Below, one piece after another: positions 22,401 through 35,430 of a stretch of DNA of 64,000 nt. The DNA is taken from NCBI GenBank assembly GCA_013399015.1, contig VWZX01001666.1:3870677-3934676 (forward strand), given 5' to 3'. Position numbers and translations under genes: made by a program. The notes beneath the pieces were generated by a model that was given only the letters and a program-made list of their open reading frames with translations, did not search any database and was not told the origin of the DNA. Source of the stretch: Galbula dea (Eukaryota; Chordata; Aves; Piciformes; Galbulidae). How positions within the stretch are numbered: the stretch's first letter is position 1; each line of letters begins with the position of its first letter.

Positions 22401-25400
22401 TTAGACCTTTCTGAGAGGCATGACAAGGAAGGGCAGGACTCACAGGAGCTGCACAGCCACGTCACCACAGTCCTTGCTTGCTGAGGGGGAAGGACCAGAG
22501 TGCTATTCAGTGAGGATTGGTGGTGTCTTCTGGCCAATGAGTCATTCATCCTAACACTTTTGATCATGCTGATCACAGCTACCTTAGTAAATAAAATGGG
22601 CTTGAGGCTGCTTTTCAGGTCTGACACCCACCCACAGCTCACAGTGTCACAGGTAACTCCATCCAGCTGCTACAGACTGCTAGGAGTAGTCCTGGATTAT
22701 GTCTCAGCACTGATAACACAGTGCTAGTGTGCCAGGACCTTGCAAATTAGCTGTATGGAAAACAGCATGCCACTGCTCAGGCCATTTCCCTTGGCCTGTT
22801 GAGTTTTGCAGAAGCAGCATGGTGGTTGTGTTTGAACTTCACAGAAGAAGAGGTCATAGTCACCACAACAACATAGTTAGTTTTTAGCAGTGTTGTTAGT
22901 TGCTGTGCTGGTGTCTAAAGGAAAGAGTGGGTCAAAAGGAAGAGATCGGTCACGGCATAGCTCATGGTTTTTCTTAGCAAAACCTGCTGGGCTGTGCAGA
23001 AAGGGGCAGCAAAAAATGTGGTGAAAGAAGAGATAGGCATGGGCCAAAGCAGCTGAAATCCCTAGTGCAGGACTTGGTGAAGGTGGGGGAGACCGTCTAG
23101 CACAGTGGCAGATGAAATGGAGTCTACACCACAAAACTCAGCATGATGCTCATATTTGCATTGGTGATGTTCACAGCATGGGAAGGAGAAAGATGAGGAT
23201 GAGAAGCAAATCAAAAGAGAGGCAAAGTGATGCTGGAAGCTGTGAGCAAAAAGGAACGGGGCTGGAGTGAATCACAGGGAGCCATCAATGTGTGAGCATT
23301 GATAGGAGGTCTGAGGAGAGCTGGGATGGTGGGAGCATGGGGAGCTGGGGGTCACTGTTGAAGCCCTGAGAAGAGGGAGGGGAAGGCTGCACTGGAGGCA
23401 AGGCCAGCAGATAGCTAACAGGAGCAAGAGGAGTTTCCCCTCCGTGTCAGGTGATTGCAGGTGAAGGAAAGGAGCTGGAGACAGGCAGTGTGGCTGCACA
23501 TCCTCCATCACAGCCTCGCAGCTGACCTCCCACTTTTCCTTTTCACGTATTTTGGGAAAGCACAGTTCTGCTAGTTCTGTCTCTTGAGAAGAAGAGTGCT
23601 TACTGGGTCTGTCTATCAGCAGCCTGGATACCAGTGTCTCCCATTAGGGTACTCCCAGCAGGAGAAGGCACAGCTTACCTCTTAGCATATGCCCTGGCTC
23701 TGTCCCACAAGATGGGTAGCAGGGAGGACAAAGGAAAGCACTGCCAGAGCCCAGCTCACTTATCTACCTGCATGTGGGCATTAAAAGTTCCCATGAAATA
23801 GAAACTTGGACCTGAGCTACCTCCAGCTTTTGTTAGTCTGAACCACCCTAATTTTTTGTCTTTTCAAATTCATTTTCTATAATTCTGAAGTAAAATGAAG
23901 ACTTGAGTTCAGAATTTCACCTAACTCTAACCCAACATTCACCCTAAAGCCTGTGACTCCCCCGACTTCAGTGTTGATTTTTTGCATTGACTCATTACAA
24001 AATACTCTAAGGAAAAAAGGTATGCACAAGAAAAACGTCACTGGAAAGTCAGTCTTGGACCAAGAGGTGAGCAACTGGTAGTGCAAACTTCTCCTGGTCC
24101 TACTCTTGCAGCTGTGCTGGGGAGGAACACTCCATAAATACAATAACCACTAGATGCCACTATAAGCATGGCCTTATGTTTACACAGAAGGGTTTAAAAA
24201 AAACCCACAAAGTGAATGGCCAACGTTTACTAATTTTTAAGACAATCCTTTGAGTTATAGTCTGTTTTCTCTGTCTGGCCCAGTGTTGCTTTAGAATTGT
24301 ACTTTTCCTGGGCAAACTCTGTTACAAGTTTCTGTTCATGATCCCTGTCCTCATATCGAACATATAACAATGTACTTGTGTGTAAAAGTGAGTATCCCTT
24401 TGTGTTTCACCAGCTTTCCTGGGGCCATACTCCTCAGGAATAGCTGAAGTAGAAATTGTCTTTGGAGCTCTCATGTTCTTTCAAAAGCACTTGTCTTGCC
24501 TCCATCAAGGAGACTTTCACATGTCACCTTGGGCAGAGAAGTCTATAACACAATGTCAGCAAGGTACTCTGCTGCATAGCATCATCAGCCATGTGCTGCT
24601 GTGCATACTGACCCCATTTCCTACATGGCAGGGAAGGACCATACCTTAATCTTTATCCCTGTGGCCCAAAGCAGCTCTGCCCATTGCAAAACTGGGAATG
24701 GCCCAGGACCCTTTAGGTGAAGGATCCTTTATGCCACGAAGAGCAGCTCTGCTTCAGAGAGGGCAGGAGGAGAGGTGGGATGGGACAGCATTTAGGCACT
24801 GTGTGAAACCCTCATCACATGCCAGCCATTGCCCTGCGTCCCCAGCACTCTGCAGTGTTGGAGGAGAGGAGTCGTCATATTCTAGGGGTCAGCTGTGCTT
24901 CTCTCCACAAGAGTGGAACTATTCTACACCCCAGTGGCCTCATTCTACCAAGACACCATCCACATGCCCTCCCAAGGCTTCAGCAGCCTCTTGCCTACTG
25001 CAGAGGCCAGATACCTGCCCCCAGCCCCAGGGTGCTGAGCAGTCATATTAGATGGTGCTGCAAGCAGGGCACACACATGCTGTTTCATTGACCTCCTTCC
25101 TCCTCCACCTCACCCAGGCAGTGAAAATAACAGTGGTTATGAAGGAGAAAGCCTTTCTCCCACCCACACATGACTCAACCCAGCACCCTGTAAGCCTGCA
25201 GCACGGTCAGTGTGCTAATCTTCAGCGTGGCTCAGCCAGCTTGGCCTCTGCATATATGGGTCATGACTGTCACAGGCCAAGCTACTGTGACCCTGAGGAA
25301 AGTTTTTCCTGCTAGCTGCCAGCGTTGTAAACCAGGGTCTGAAAATTAAGCAATGATTTCTCAGCCTCAGTTTGCCATCTAAGAGGTGTCTCAGAGATAT

Positions 25401-26552
25401 CTCTTTAAGATGAGGTGATTCTCATCTCATCATGTGGAGGTCTCCACCATAATCACCCACACATTGACAAATGAATGTAGGTCTTGAGCAAAATGTTTCA
25501 TTTTTGAAATTCCAGAACAGTTTCAGGTGTTCCCTATTTCCAACTGAAATGCCAAATGGAAACTGCTGCTATGGGCTGACAACCCACAGTGTATTTTAGA
25601 GCTGATTCTGAAGAAGGTAGCTGCACTATTTGACCAAGACCCAGTGATAAATACTAAAGATATTGCTGGTTTATCACACTCAATAATGATTTCAGTTGAA
25701 CACAGTGGAGGTCTTGGTGGTGATTTAAGCACTAAGCAAATGTACCATCATTACTGGTGCTGGACCTCCAGTTTGTTACCACCTCAGAGTTAATGTAAAG
25801 GGCATGTTTTTCTTCTCATCAGCCTCTGGTTATTTTTAAAAAGGAAAGCAGAGACTTAAGAGACACTTTTCAAGTTTTTCCTTCTGTTTTTACTTGCACA
25901 ATTGAATAATCTAAATCCAGAGCTCTTTCCCAAAGGACATCAATAAAACCAGATAAATTCACAAATGAATAAGGAGAACATTGGAACTGAGCACTTGTTG
26001 GGCAGACACACATAAAAAGTATAAGTATTAATTCTCACAGGAGTTTTTCCCTTTGGGGTGGTGCAGACACAGGTAATCCTCATCTCATCTGCAGTAGAGT
26101 TGGTTGCCTGCTTTACCCTCTAGGGTGATTGCAAGAAGTCCCAAACCTTCCCAAACCATTTGCAAATGCTTCTAAGTGGAGCAGCTATCTCTAATAGAGC
26201 AATGAAAACTATTTCTTTCCCATGCACTCCTGGGATACTCTCTATTTTGGCCCAAATTCAGGAAGGCAATTAAATATGTGCTAACTCTGTGCTCATGAAT
26301 AGTCACATTGAAATTTAAGGAATTACACATGCCTAAGTGCTTTCTTGAATGCAGCCCAAAGTTTGTATCCCAGAGAGAGCTAAAAACACTGTGGCTGAAA
26401 GACAGACACCACTCTGAGGGCCATGACAAGGGAGCTACAATTCAGCAGAAGATCCCAGCAGGGTGTGGGGAGAAAGGGAAGGGAGTTTGGATTTATGCAT
26501 GTTGCAAAAGAAACCCCACCATTTTCCATCTGGGGAGAGCAGGTAGTGTTTT
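19433..26552. other. Intergenic DNA, no gene recognised
   Basis: Seven kilobases without a recognisable gene or promoter. The longest open frames (144 codons at 21281-21715 minus, 140 codons at 19665-20087 minus, 117 codons at 24698-25051 plus) show no known domain. Notable local features are the G/T-rich G-quadruplex tract at 21321-21386, a run of ten A near 21866, and a purine-rich plus strand at about 23150-23480. A short block near 25359-25380 resembles the MIR core but is too brief to call. Confidence 0.7.
21321..21386 (+). repeat. G/T-rich low-complexity tract with G-quadruplex motif
   Basis: The plus strand is almost purely G and T over 60 bases. It contains GGG at 21355-57, 21360-62, 21365-67 and 21371-73, then G7 at 21380-86. 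Loops of 2, 2 and 3 bases between the first four G runs satisfy the canonical G3+N1-7 pattern. It is not the exact telomere repeat. No gene overlaps it; a minus-strand 144-codon frame that crosses it reads Pro/Asn-rich sequence and is probably spurious. Confidence 0.8.
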
Positions 26553-26653
26553 GTGAGATGGTTTGGTGGCATGGTGGTGATAGGTTAACAGTTGGACTTG
26601 GTGATATCAGAAGTCTCTTCCAGCCTTGCTGTTTCTGTGATTCTATGATTCTG
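26553..26653 (+). mobile_element. CR1 LINE, extreme 3' fragment, sense
   Basis: About 100 bases matching the last part of CR1. It has GGTTTGGTGGCATGGTGGTG (from 26560), then TTAACAGTTGGACTTGGTGA, a TCTCTTCCAGCCTT block, and a terminal GTGATTCTATGATTCTG that preserves the ATTCTATG end repeat. The same 3' block closes the larger copy at 18885-19432, so the two probably belong to related subfamilies. Everything 5' of the last 100 bases is missing, as is usual for CR1. Confidence 0.9.
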
Positions 26654-29600
26654 TTTTGCTTTGATTCCCTGTTTCCCCTTCCCAAACCTAGTAGAATCCA
26701 AATAACTCTTGATGATCACTGTTTTGCAAGGTTCACCAGTAGGATTTATCCTGTTCCCAGCCTTGATGCTGTGGAATATATGTGAGGATGATAAAAGGAG
26801 ACCTGGAGGATCTCTGCAAGCAAGGCACAAGAATTTGTTTGGAGTGCTACCTGCCTCTATGACCTTACCAAAAGCAATTAACTCTCCACTTCATTTTGCC
26901 CATGTAATGATAATCACTTCCCAGGAGTAGTCATGCTAAAAGCACTCTCAACATGGTAAAACTCCTTGAGGGCTGGTTACTTGTACTCCATGCTTTCATC
27001 AAGATTTGTGGTGTCCCCCCTTGGTAGCAGAGTTGCTGTCAAAATAAAGAATCCCTCCTAATCAGTTACCATGATATAAAGTCAATCACAGCATCTTCTA
27101 CCAAATTGCCTCCACCATGAAGGTAACATGTCCTCCATGTTCAGCACCAATCTTGTACATTCCCAATGCAGTCTGGCAGCTTGTGTGTGGCTGGGTTGAC
27201 CTGAATTAGTCCCTAATGGAATGGCTTTGGCTAGGTATCAAATGTATCCTGCTGGTGTTACCAGGAGACTTCCAGTTGCTTCACTTTTTGCTAGATGGTT
27301 CTGCTACTTCCTGCTCTGTGCAAACTAGAGCAGAAGGTCACTTAACACAACAGATCGTCTCTACCCTGTTGAGTCACTTGTGGACATGCTCTACCAGGAG
27401 CCTGATGAATGATAATGTCACTGTGAAGGGACACTTGAGTGACAGTTGATAATCCACATATCATTGCCTTGGCAGCTTCTCAGAGAAAAGGCACTGAAAT
27501 CAGCACAATACCCTCCACAGGCACTGGTGGCTGGTTCACCTGCCTGCCACAAGCTTCTTGTGTGGCCTCAGACAATACATTCAGCCTCCCAGCTGAATGA
27601 ACCCTTCCTTTTTTCCATTCCTGGTCCTTTTTGTTTCTTCCACCTGCACTCTCCACTAAATCCTGTATGCTGGGAGAAGGCCTAATGCCACCATACCCTG
27701 CTCTTGGTTGGATATCATCAATGGTGCCCAGTAGAAGAGGTCAAACAGAAGTGACTTCAGACAAACCTTTCTCTTCAGCTCTGGCAATTGCTCCCCTTGA
27801 TTGGCCAGTTTGGTAACTGTGACTTTCAAGTTACAGGAAAAAAATTAACTCTTCAGACTGATTTGAAACATTAAGTGTGGTGTTATCAGTATTTTTTCTG
27901 TTTGGTATTTACCCCTTTTAAATGCAAAGACTTTTGGTTTCTGTTATGCAGAAAAGTCTTTCGTGTAGTGACTTTTGGTTTCAGATTAGTTCACTGGTGG
28001 GAAAAGAGCACTTTCTTCGTTTGTATTTGTTCATTCACAGTTAAGAAACCAGTCAGGAGTGGAAGAAGCAGCAAAGCTCGCTTCCTCTTCCAGCCTGTGA
28101 ATAGAAACAGGTGGGCAAGGTCAAGACACCTCATTTTAGAAACATGAAGGATGTGGGTGAGATTTTCCAAACTGCAACTCAAGCAGGTAGCGTTCTTGCT
28201 TCACACAACTGCCACTGATTTCCAGTGAGATGCTTTAGGAAACATCACAGAGCACTCAACTGTATCTTTAAGAACATATATGTCTTTGAATACCTAATTC
28301 CCAGTGACCAGAAGCAACCTGTCCCTTCATTAACTACAGTTACTACTTCCCTTATTTAGTAAGTCCGTTAGACGTAAGTACAAAGCTTGTTTTGGTGCCC
28401 CATCTATTCAGCCTTCCCCACAAAACACCAAGCAAGTTTGAAGCAGTTGGGGTTTTTTTATTAATAGCAAATGATGATGAAAGATATTTTTAATTGACTT
28501 TCCACTTCCACCCATCAACTGCTTGACACAAATCATGGAAAAATTAGTTCTCACGCAGTGAGTAAGTTTACCATCTGCTGATACAATGCTTGTGCGTCTG
28601 TACGTCAAGTCTTGCTCATGATCAGAGAAGCTAGATGTTTCCCCTGCTAAATCAACTGGTCCTGTGCCCAAGCATCAGAAAGGGGCTCCTGGTTACCTGC
28701 CACCTGCTGCAGCAAGTAGACCTTCATGCTCTTTATGACTTACTTGTCCAGCATGGATCATCTACTTTCCAAAGTTGATTTGCAAGGACCCTACAAGGAT
28801 TAAAAATCACTTCCTGGACCTCTCTGCAAAAGCAAACCTCAAGAGGAGTTTCACTACCAAATCTAAAGCATTGCTGTGAATGTTTTCTGGAGGCTTTGCT
28901 GAGCTATGATTTGTCCTTTGCAGTAGTTCCCAAGTTAGATCTGTAACCTAAAACTGGTTCCCATGAGAAACACTTTCAGTTAGTCTGTTCATCGAGGTCA
29001 GGAGATAGTGGTCTGGCACAAACATCCTATACCTTCTACCAACCTCAGCATTATATATAGCAAGCACTCCTGGGAAATTGATTGATTACGGTTGGCTGGT
29101 GAGTGTTATTTCTACCAGACAGTGAGATCACCTTGCTGGTGTGGGGACTGTTTTGGAGGAGGCTTCTGTTTTAAGCTTGCTTGAGGTGTGCCCACAAGTC
29201 TGTTTATTCTCATGTATCTTATGTGGTCAGGGTGGTGGTGCTGGAGTTTTTCATTGCTGAGCAATTTCTTCTAGTTTATTAAATGAATTTAGTTTCAAAT
29301 GGAGTACTAGGTTTTCGTTTGTGGTGCTGCTTTTCCTGTTACTGTTGTTGTGGTTTACCGTCCACAGCAGGGTGTTCAAAAACTGCTCCTGAGACTTCAC
29401 CGAGCTTGTTTGGTGATTTGTGTTTGTACAGCTCTGAGCATTTCTTAATGTTGGAGTGCTGAGCATGAGCTGGGACTCCCTTCAAGAGGAATTACAGCAT
29501 ATGCAGTGCTGGGGCAGTGCTGGAGCCTTGTGACTTCAGCCAGACACATTTCAAGTCCTCGCAGGGCCAGGAGATGATAGGATGTAGAAAGACATCCAGG

Positions 29601-31064
29601 GAGGGCTTACCAATAGCAAGAAGACCCTTTTTAATGTACAGATACTGTTAAGGAGTTGCATTTCCAGGTTGACTTCTTCCCTATATCTAGCAGTGCATTT
29701 TAATCACTAGAGCAATTAATTGGGGAAGGAGAAAAAAACCAATTAAAGAAATGCTCTTTTAAAGGCACAAGCAATGATGCTTGATGCTGAGAAAGTTTTG
29801 GTACTGATTTTCCTATTTGTAAGACAGAGGTATTAAGATTAATCACAGCAGGCCAGTCCCTCAAGGATGTCACAAAGGTTAAATCCTATTAGGAAGTATT
29901 CTGAGCTAATCAAAGAAAAGGTGCTACCCACACATACATAGTGGGAGGCCTGGCATTTCTCTCCTCAGCTAATGTGACAACATTTGAGATCGTGACTCCA
30001 GTTGCCAAACATGAGCAATCAGGGATTTCAGTCGGGGTGGTAGGAATGACACAACATCAGGGCACATCCACAGGCTGTCAGAGAAGGCATAACTGAGGGC
30101 ACCATCTGCACAGCCCCTCAATGGCCAGCACAGCAGGACCTCCTGTTTTCATATCTTTATTTACAGCAGCACACATTTCTTTAGGCTTCAGATAGCTACA
30201 GTTTAAACAGCACAAGCAGCCCAGAAAGCAGAAAGATGCCTCCCTCTCCTTTGTCTGCAGTTCTGCATCACTTTACCTTGAGAAGGGCAATATATCTGGC
30301 AGAGGCTACTCAGGAGATATTTGCAGGCACAGAAAGGTCTGCTTGATGACCATCACCTCGAGACTGGGTTTGACCCTTGGAGGTGCATGGCTTTTTCCTG
30401 TTGGGAATGAACCCAGTGAGATGTGCACATGGCATCACTGCAGCTGTGGAGGAAAGGAGAAGGAAAAGCTGCTGCAACACATCAAAAAATGCCCGTAGTT
30501 TTGCCCTCTGCTTCTATTATCATCTCTCATCCCTCACATCTGTCCTTTCTGCTCCCAGCCTTGTGTCATGCCAGTAACCTCATGCACCCACAAGAGTCCT
30601 TATTTCCCCTTCATTCCTACTCATGCCAAAACCCAGTTATTTCTTTCTTGCTTTTAAACTGATTGATTGCAGTTGTCTGCAATGACTCCTGTTGCACAGC
30701 CTCCGGATTCCCCACCACCATATCAGCTCCTGCACACTCCAGTCATATCCTAGCCAGTTTCCCACTACCCTCCCACTCTCAAGGAGTGTTATGAAAGGTG
30801 GCTAACTCACAAGCTGAATTTTATTTGTTTTGAACAGAACTGATATGTTCCCTGTGCAATGTCTTTCGTGTGTGTCACCATCACCATCATTATTTCCAGC
30901 ACTCAAAAGCCTTTAAAGCCTCTTTGTTTTAAGACAAAACAATTTTGCCATTTAACAATGGGAGGCAGAACTCTGCCAGATTTCTCAGTTGAGGTTTGCT
31001 GCAAAATAAAGGTTGGAAACCATGAGCCTAACCAGTTCTTATTCCTATGGCAATCTGCAATATG
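26654..31064. other. Intergenic DNA, no gene recognised
   Basis: A stretch of 4.4 kb of apparently unique sequence with no recognisable coding region. Open frames reach at most about 90 codons (for example 27875-28147 plus) and show no domain. There is no CpG-rich segment and no clear repeat family. Confidence 0.65.
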
Positions 31065-31935
31065 TTCCAGTGCTCAGTGGCCCTTACCATGAGAAAATGT
31101 TTCTGATGGCTAACATAAATCCTCCTTGCTGCAAGTTACACTTGTTACTTGTTGTACTCTTTGCAGTAGATATGGACACTTTGTTACAGTCTCCGTTGTA
31201 GCTACCTTTTACATATTTGAAGGCTGTCTTCTCTTTTCCAGACTAGACAGCTCTCATCTTTCACTTCTTCCCCCCATTTCACATTTATTAGACCTCTGAT
31301 CGCTCCTGTTGCTCTTGTCTGAGCTTCCTCTGCGCGTTAGTAGGGCAGCTAAATATATCACTGCTGCTCTTTGAGATTCAAATCGGCCTTTATGTTATGA
31401 GTTATTCCTAGAGCTCCCATAGGCTTGGTTACCAGCCCTATTCACCAAAGTCCTTCACTAAAGCACCATTTTCTAGAATAAACTGCCCATTCCTGTAGGT
31501 AAGCTGTCTTTATTTGTCCCTAGCTTCATGATCTTTCATTTGGCTGTCAAAATGGATACTGTTTAACTGACCTTCCTTTAACAAGTCATCCAGATCAATT
31601 TTTCTAGCTGACCTGTCTCTAATGCTTCTTCACCAGCTTTTTTGTTAGCTCCAGATCTTCCACTAGGACCAGAAAGGAAATCCATGGAACCCTGAGAGGA
31701 ACATCCCTCAGGGTGACAAATTCTCATTTACAGGCAACATATAACCTGTTCCTTACGGGCTCTTCTGACTTTGCACTTCTCATTTATTTTCGTAGTGTCT
31801 CGTGCAATGAAGTCACTTGTCTTACAAGACCCTAAATGTCTTGTGTCATCACATTTACCCTGACCAAACCTGAGATCTGCTCAGGAAGCAATAGCAAATT
31901 TGCTATCTGGAAGGAACTTCCAGATTTCTTAGGGA
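31065..31935 (-). mobile_element. Ancient CR1-family LINE copy, antisense, with RT-region relic
   Basis: Read on the minus strand, this segment follows the order of an old amniote CR1 over almost 0.9 kb. The 5' part (right end, about 31830-31935) translates to LLLPEQISGLVRVNVMTQDI, resembling the CR1 reverse-transcriptase stretch before the YLDFxKAFD motif. The plus-strand text at about 31795-31870 aligns by eye with the antisense of the same RT region. Blocks at about 31520-31610 match the segment that in the family encodes the fingers/palm. Blocks at about 31215-31260 (TTTGAAGGCTGTCTTCTCTT, TCCAGACTAGACAG) and 31095-31150 match the downstream part. Many substitutions and indels leave no open frame. 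It is far more diverged than the three young CR1 ends here, so it is probably a fossil predating modern birds. Boundaries are approximate; the match is to remembered family sequence, not a search. Confidence 0.75.
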
Positions 31936-32691
31936 GTGACAAAGAGTTCAAGAAACCAAAGGTGGTGTGTTGCTTGGAAAAGAAAGAGAAAAAGAGAGGC
32001 AGGAAATCTGTTAGACATAAGAGGAGTGTATCTGTGCTCATTTCATAAAGGTATGAATTAAGGACTGGAACAATTACTCTAAATTGATTGCATCTGGCAA
32101 GCATTAACTGAATACCCATTTCTGAACTGTTTGGTGCCTTTTTGATTCCACTGGCTAGTCAGCTTCTGCTCTTTCCACTGAAACATGTTTAATCATGTTT
32201 AGCAATATTTCAGTGATAAGAGTTGGTGGTATTATAGCTCCACTTCCAGTCTTTGATGCATGTGATTATGTTACCTCCTTCTCCAGTGAATGCAAAAATC
32301 CTCTGGTAACTTGTACTATTGATGTCTGAGGAAGTCAGGGCTGTTATTGTTTCAGTGTTCAGCACGCTGCCGCCGCATCGCTTTGATCCATGGCCTTATG
32401 TGGCTTTTGAAAGCAGAGGAGGGTGGAGGGAGAAGGGTTACTGGGCTTGTAAACATTTCTATTACATCAGATTCCTTTCCCTGCCATGTACAATCTGCTG
32501 GTGTGACTCAGACTTTCACATTTTATAAAGTCAGCTATGTCTACAGGGACTACAATCATTCTGAGAAATTCTAGATAAATGTGAATTAGTTTTATTCTTA
32601 TCTTATTACACAATGTGCAATTGTACCAAAAATGCCCTTTTGTTGACTTTTAGTGCAGATGTGCAACCCCTGGCAGATAATGAGAACAACG

Positions 32692-32705
32692 TGTGTGTGT
32701 GTGTG
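32692..32705 (+). repeat. GT dinucleotide microsatellite
   Basis: Seven uninterrupted GT units. Short and otherwise featureless. Confidence 0.9.
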
Positions 32706-35400
32706 TCCCTCACCAGCTCCTTTATTCTTTGGCTGTGAGTTTTAACCCAGGTTTAGGACTAACCCATGCTCATTCACGGTGTTCTCAGCTGCTCTACACC
32801 CACTTCTCACTTTACTCATTTTTTTTTTATTGAGGCTGCACCATCGTGATCTGGGATGGCTGCCACTAAATAGTTGGAGTCATGTTTCTTAGAGTAGATC
32901 ATTCAACCACTTTTACTCTGAGGAACAGGGCTTGCTCTTTCACAGTTATAAGAGCTGGGCTAGGCAATTTATTTTTGCCCTTGTATCAGTTTAGGGCACT
33001 GCCAGTAGCATGGGAAGAGCAAGAGTCATTACCAGCAAAAGTGTTAATGTCTCACATGAAATAATCTGAGTCACCACGTGTAACATTTTCCCTTCAGGAC
33101 TTTCTGGGCAGGATTTTCAAACACTCCACTTCATGGCAGCCAAAGTTTGCAATTGCTTTGTTATCTCCTACATGTTTTCTTGCCAGATGTTTCCACAGTT
33201 GTCTGCTATTCAAATAATGTCTTACTAGTGTGGTGGTCATTTTGAATGTGCTAGGGAATGAGAGTTCACAGGCTGTTTGTAGAGATCCTGAGCAACAGTT
33301 GTAATTTCTTCAGCACTGGGACACACCAAAGAGGGTTTTATTTTCTGGATGCCCTAACTCACACAGGCACATCACATTCCTGGCAATGGTAAATAGGACC
33401 TGATCACTAGTCCCAGTCAGAAGAACTGCACCAAATCCTTGAGGAAAACATGATGATGATTCAGGGGGAGACCCCAGCTACTCCCCCAGTGCCATGCAGT
33501 GCATTAACCCTTGTCTGCAGCATGGACTTTGAGTCAAAACAAAGGTTTTTGGAAAGTGCAAGGTAGGATTCACAGACAATTAAAGGCAACAAGTGAGAAA
33601 AAAATATTCAGGAGATCATGAATGATCCTTACCAACCCTTCCTGTAGCTGAGCAGGCATCATTCTGTAATCACTTGTCCAATCACTAAAACCTGTGCACA
33701 GACATGAAACTATTCAAGAGGTTCAGCAGATCAGCCATTGCTGTGGGCTGAAGCCTGGGTCTGTCTGCTGGGTCACACATGAAAAGCCACACACATCATG
33801 GTGGAGACTGGTGTCATGTAGGGATGGGAAGTGGGACTTGAGTACAAATCAAGTGAGACACTGCATGGCTCGAGGGAGACAAGGATCTAAACTTCTTCCA
33901 TTGCCTGACCTTCCTTTCTTTCTGCACCTGTATTTAATTATGCACCCAGGGCCAGTTTTGGATGTGAGAGCTTCTTGGAGGACAACCCAGACCATGCCCC
34001 CCACCTTTCTTCAGGCAAAGGAAGATCTCAGTGGTTGGTCCAAAGTGAGTTGAGTGCTGCCAACCCTTCAGCCAGTGAGGATCTGGCAGACTGTGGGAGA
34101 GGTCAGGAAGCTTTTATCACTCAGAGGAGTGTGTCAGTGCAGGATGTGAGCCTAAATATGCTCTATTTGTGGAAAAAGCATTTTCTTATTAACCAATCTG
34201 TGTTTGACAGGGGTTTTACTGAAACAACAGCCTCCCCCAGGGCAGGTAAATGTGACTGTGGCAGCAGTTAGGGTTCCCAGGGGCCTTCCTGCATCTAGGA
34301 AACAATTAGATACATTTGTCTGCAAATGCTTTAAATATTTCAGCTGGCATGCCATTAAGGAATAAGAAAGGGTTTTATGTTAGGAGAGATTCAGAGCACT
34401 GCAAGGCAGCCAATATCATAGACAAGGCATAAGAATGATTTGGGATAGATAATGGTTGTGAGTAATGTTATAAATGATCTCATAGACTTTTTTTCTTTCC
34501 TTCTGTGAAGTAAATGACCTTCCTTCTTCCACTTAGGGAGCCATGTGGCCATTACAGTGTGAAAAATGTCTCTGTCAGCCAGGACTGCTCAGTACATTTT
34601 TACAGAGGCCCACTGGATAATTTTAATGACGTTTGCTCCTTTTCACTCAGCTCTTTCATGTGGCTTTACCAGGTCCCTTTCCCCTCCAAGACATTGGGAG
34701 GACAGCAAGGGACAAGAGATCTTTTGCAGGTCTTTTCTGATGTTTGAAACATCGTTTATGCAGCCCACATCTCACCTTTACCTTTTGAACCCCAAGTTCA
34801 GTGCTAGTGCTCTCATTGACAGCAGCAGGAAGGTTTCCTTGTGTTGCAGCTGGATTTGTAAGTGCTAACCAGAACCATGGCAAAAGATGAGGAGAAACCA
34901 CACCCTTGTGGCAGAAAAATCACCATCCCTCTTTCAAAGATCTGATGGGCAGTAAGATGTGAGTACAACATGTGTTTGAGGGCACAGGCAGTGGCAGTAT
35001 CTACTCCTACTGATGTGGTGCTATTGGTAGGCATGGTACAGCATCAGCAGCTGGCTCAGGCTTGCTCCTCACCTCTCCAGGTGTCATGTCTGAGTCTTTG
35101 CAGATGTCACATCTTCCACCCCTGCTGCTCTGCACGTAGCCACGAAGCTGTAATGTGGTGGTTTTAATTTGAGATGTGCCTCCAAGCAGGGCTGCCCTGA
35201 GATTCCACCTCTGCTCTCTTTTTCTCTGTTAATGCAGTGACAAATAAGCTCCATTTGGGAAAGAAACCCACTTGGGACCCACTTAAAAGCTTTCCTTTCC
35301 TTATTATTTGTAAAATTTTCCTCCTCTCCATCTCTGTGGCATGTTCAAGTGATGTGAAGAGAAAATAATAGTACCTTAATTATGCCTTTGTTTTTGTAAG

Positions 35401-35430
35401 AAAGGAGATCTTATGAAAGGAGGTCTTATG
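35401..35430 (+). repeat. Two-copy 15-base tandem duplication
   Basis: AAAGGAGATCTTATG (35401-35415) is followed directly by AAAGGAGGTCTTATG (35416-35430), with one mismatch. This is a recent-looking small duplication, probably replication slippage. Confidence 0.9.

Noticed and set aside
24698..25091. Overlapping 117- and 90-codon open frames, Pro/Ser/Cys-rich
   Set aside because: Two frames open over the same DNA with no domain; reflects local base composition rather than coding.
25359..25380. Block resembling the MIR SINE core (TCTCAGCCTCAGTTTGCCATC)
   Set aside because: Only about 20 bases agree; the flanks do not continue the MIR pattern convincingly.
32341..32400. Cluster of CpG near 32365-32385 as a possible promoter
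   Set aside because: Only a few CpG within about 25 bases; no island, no TATA or exon-like context.
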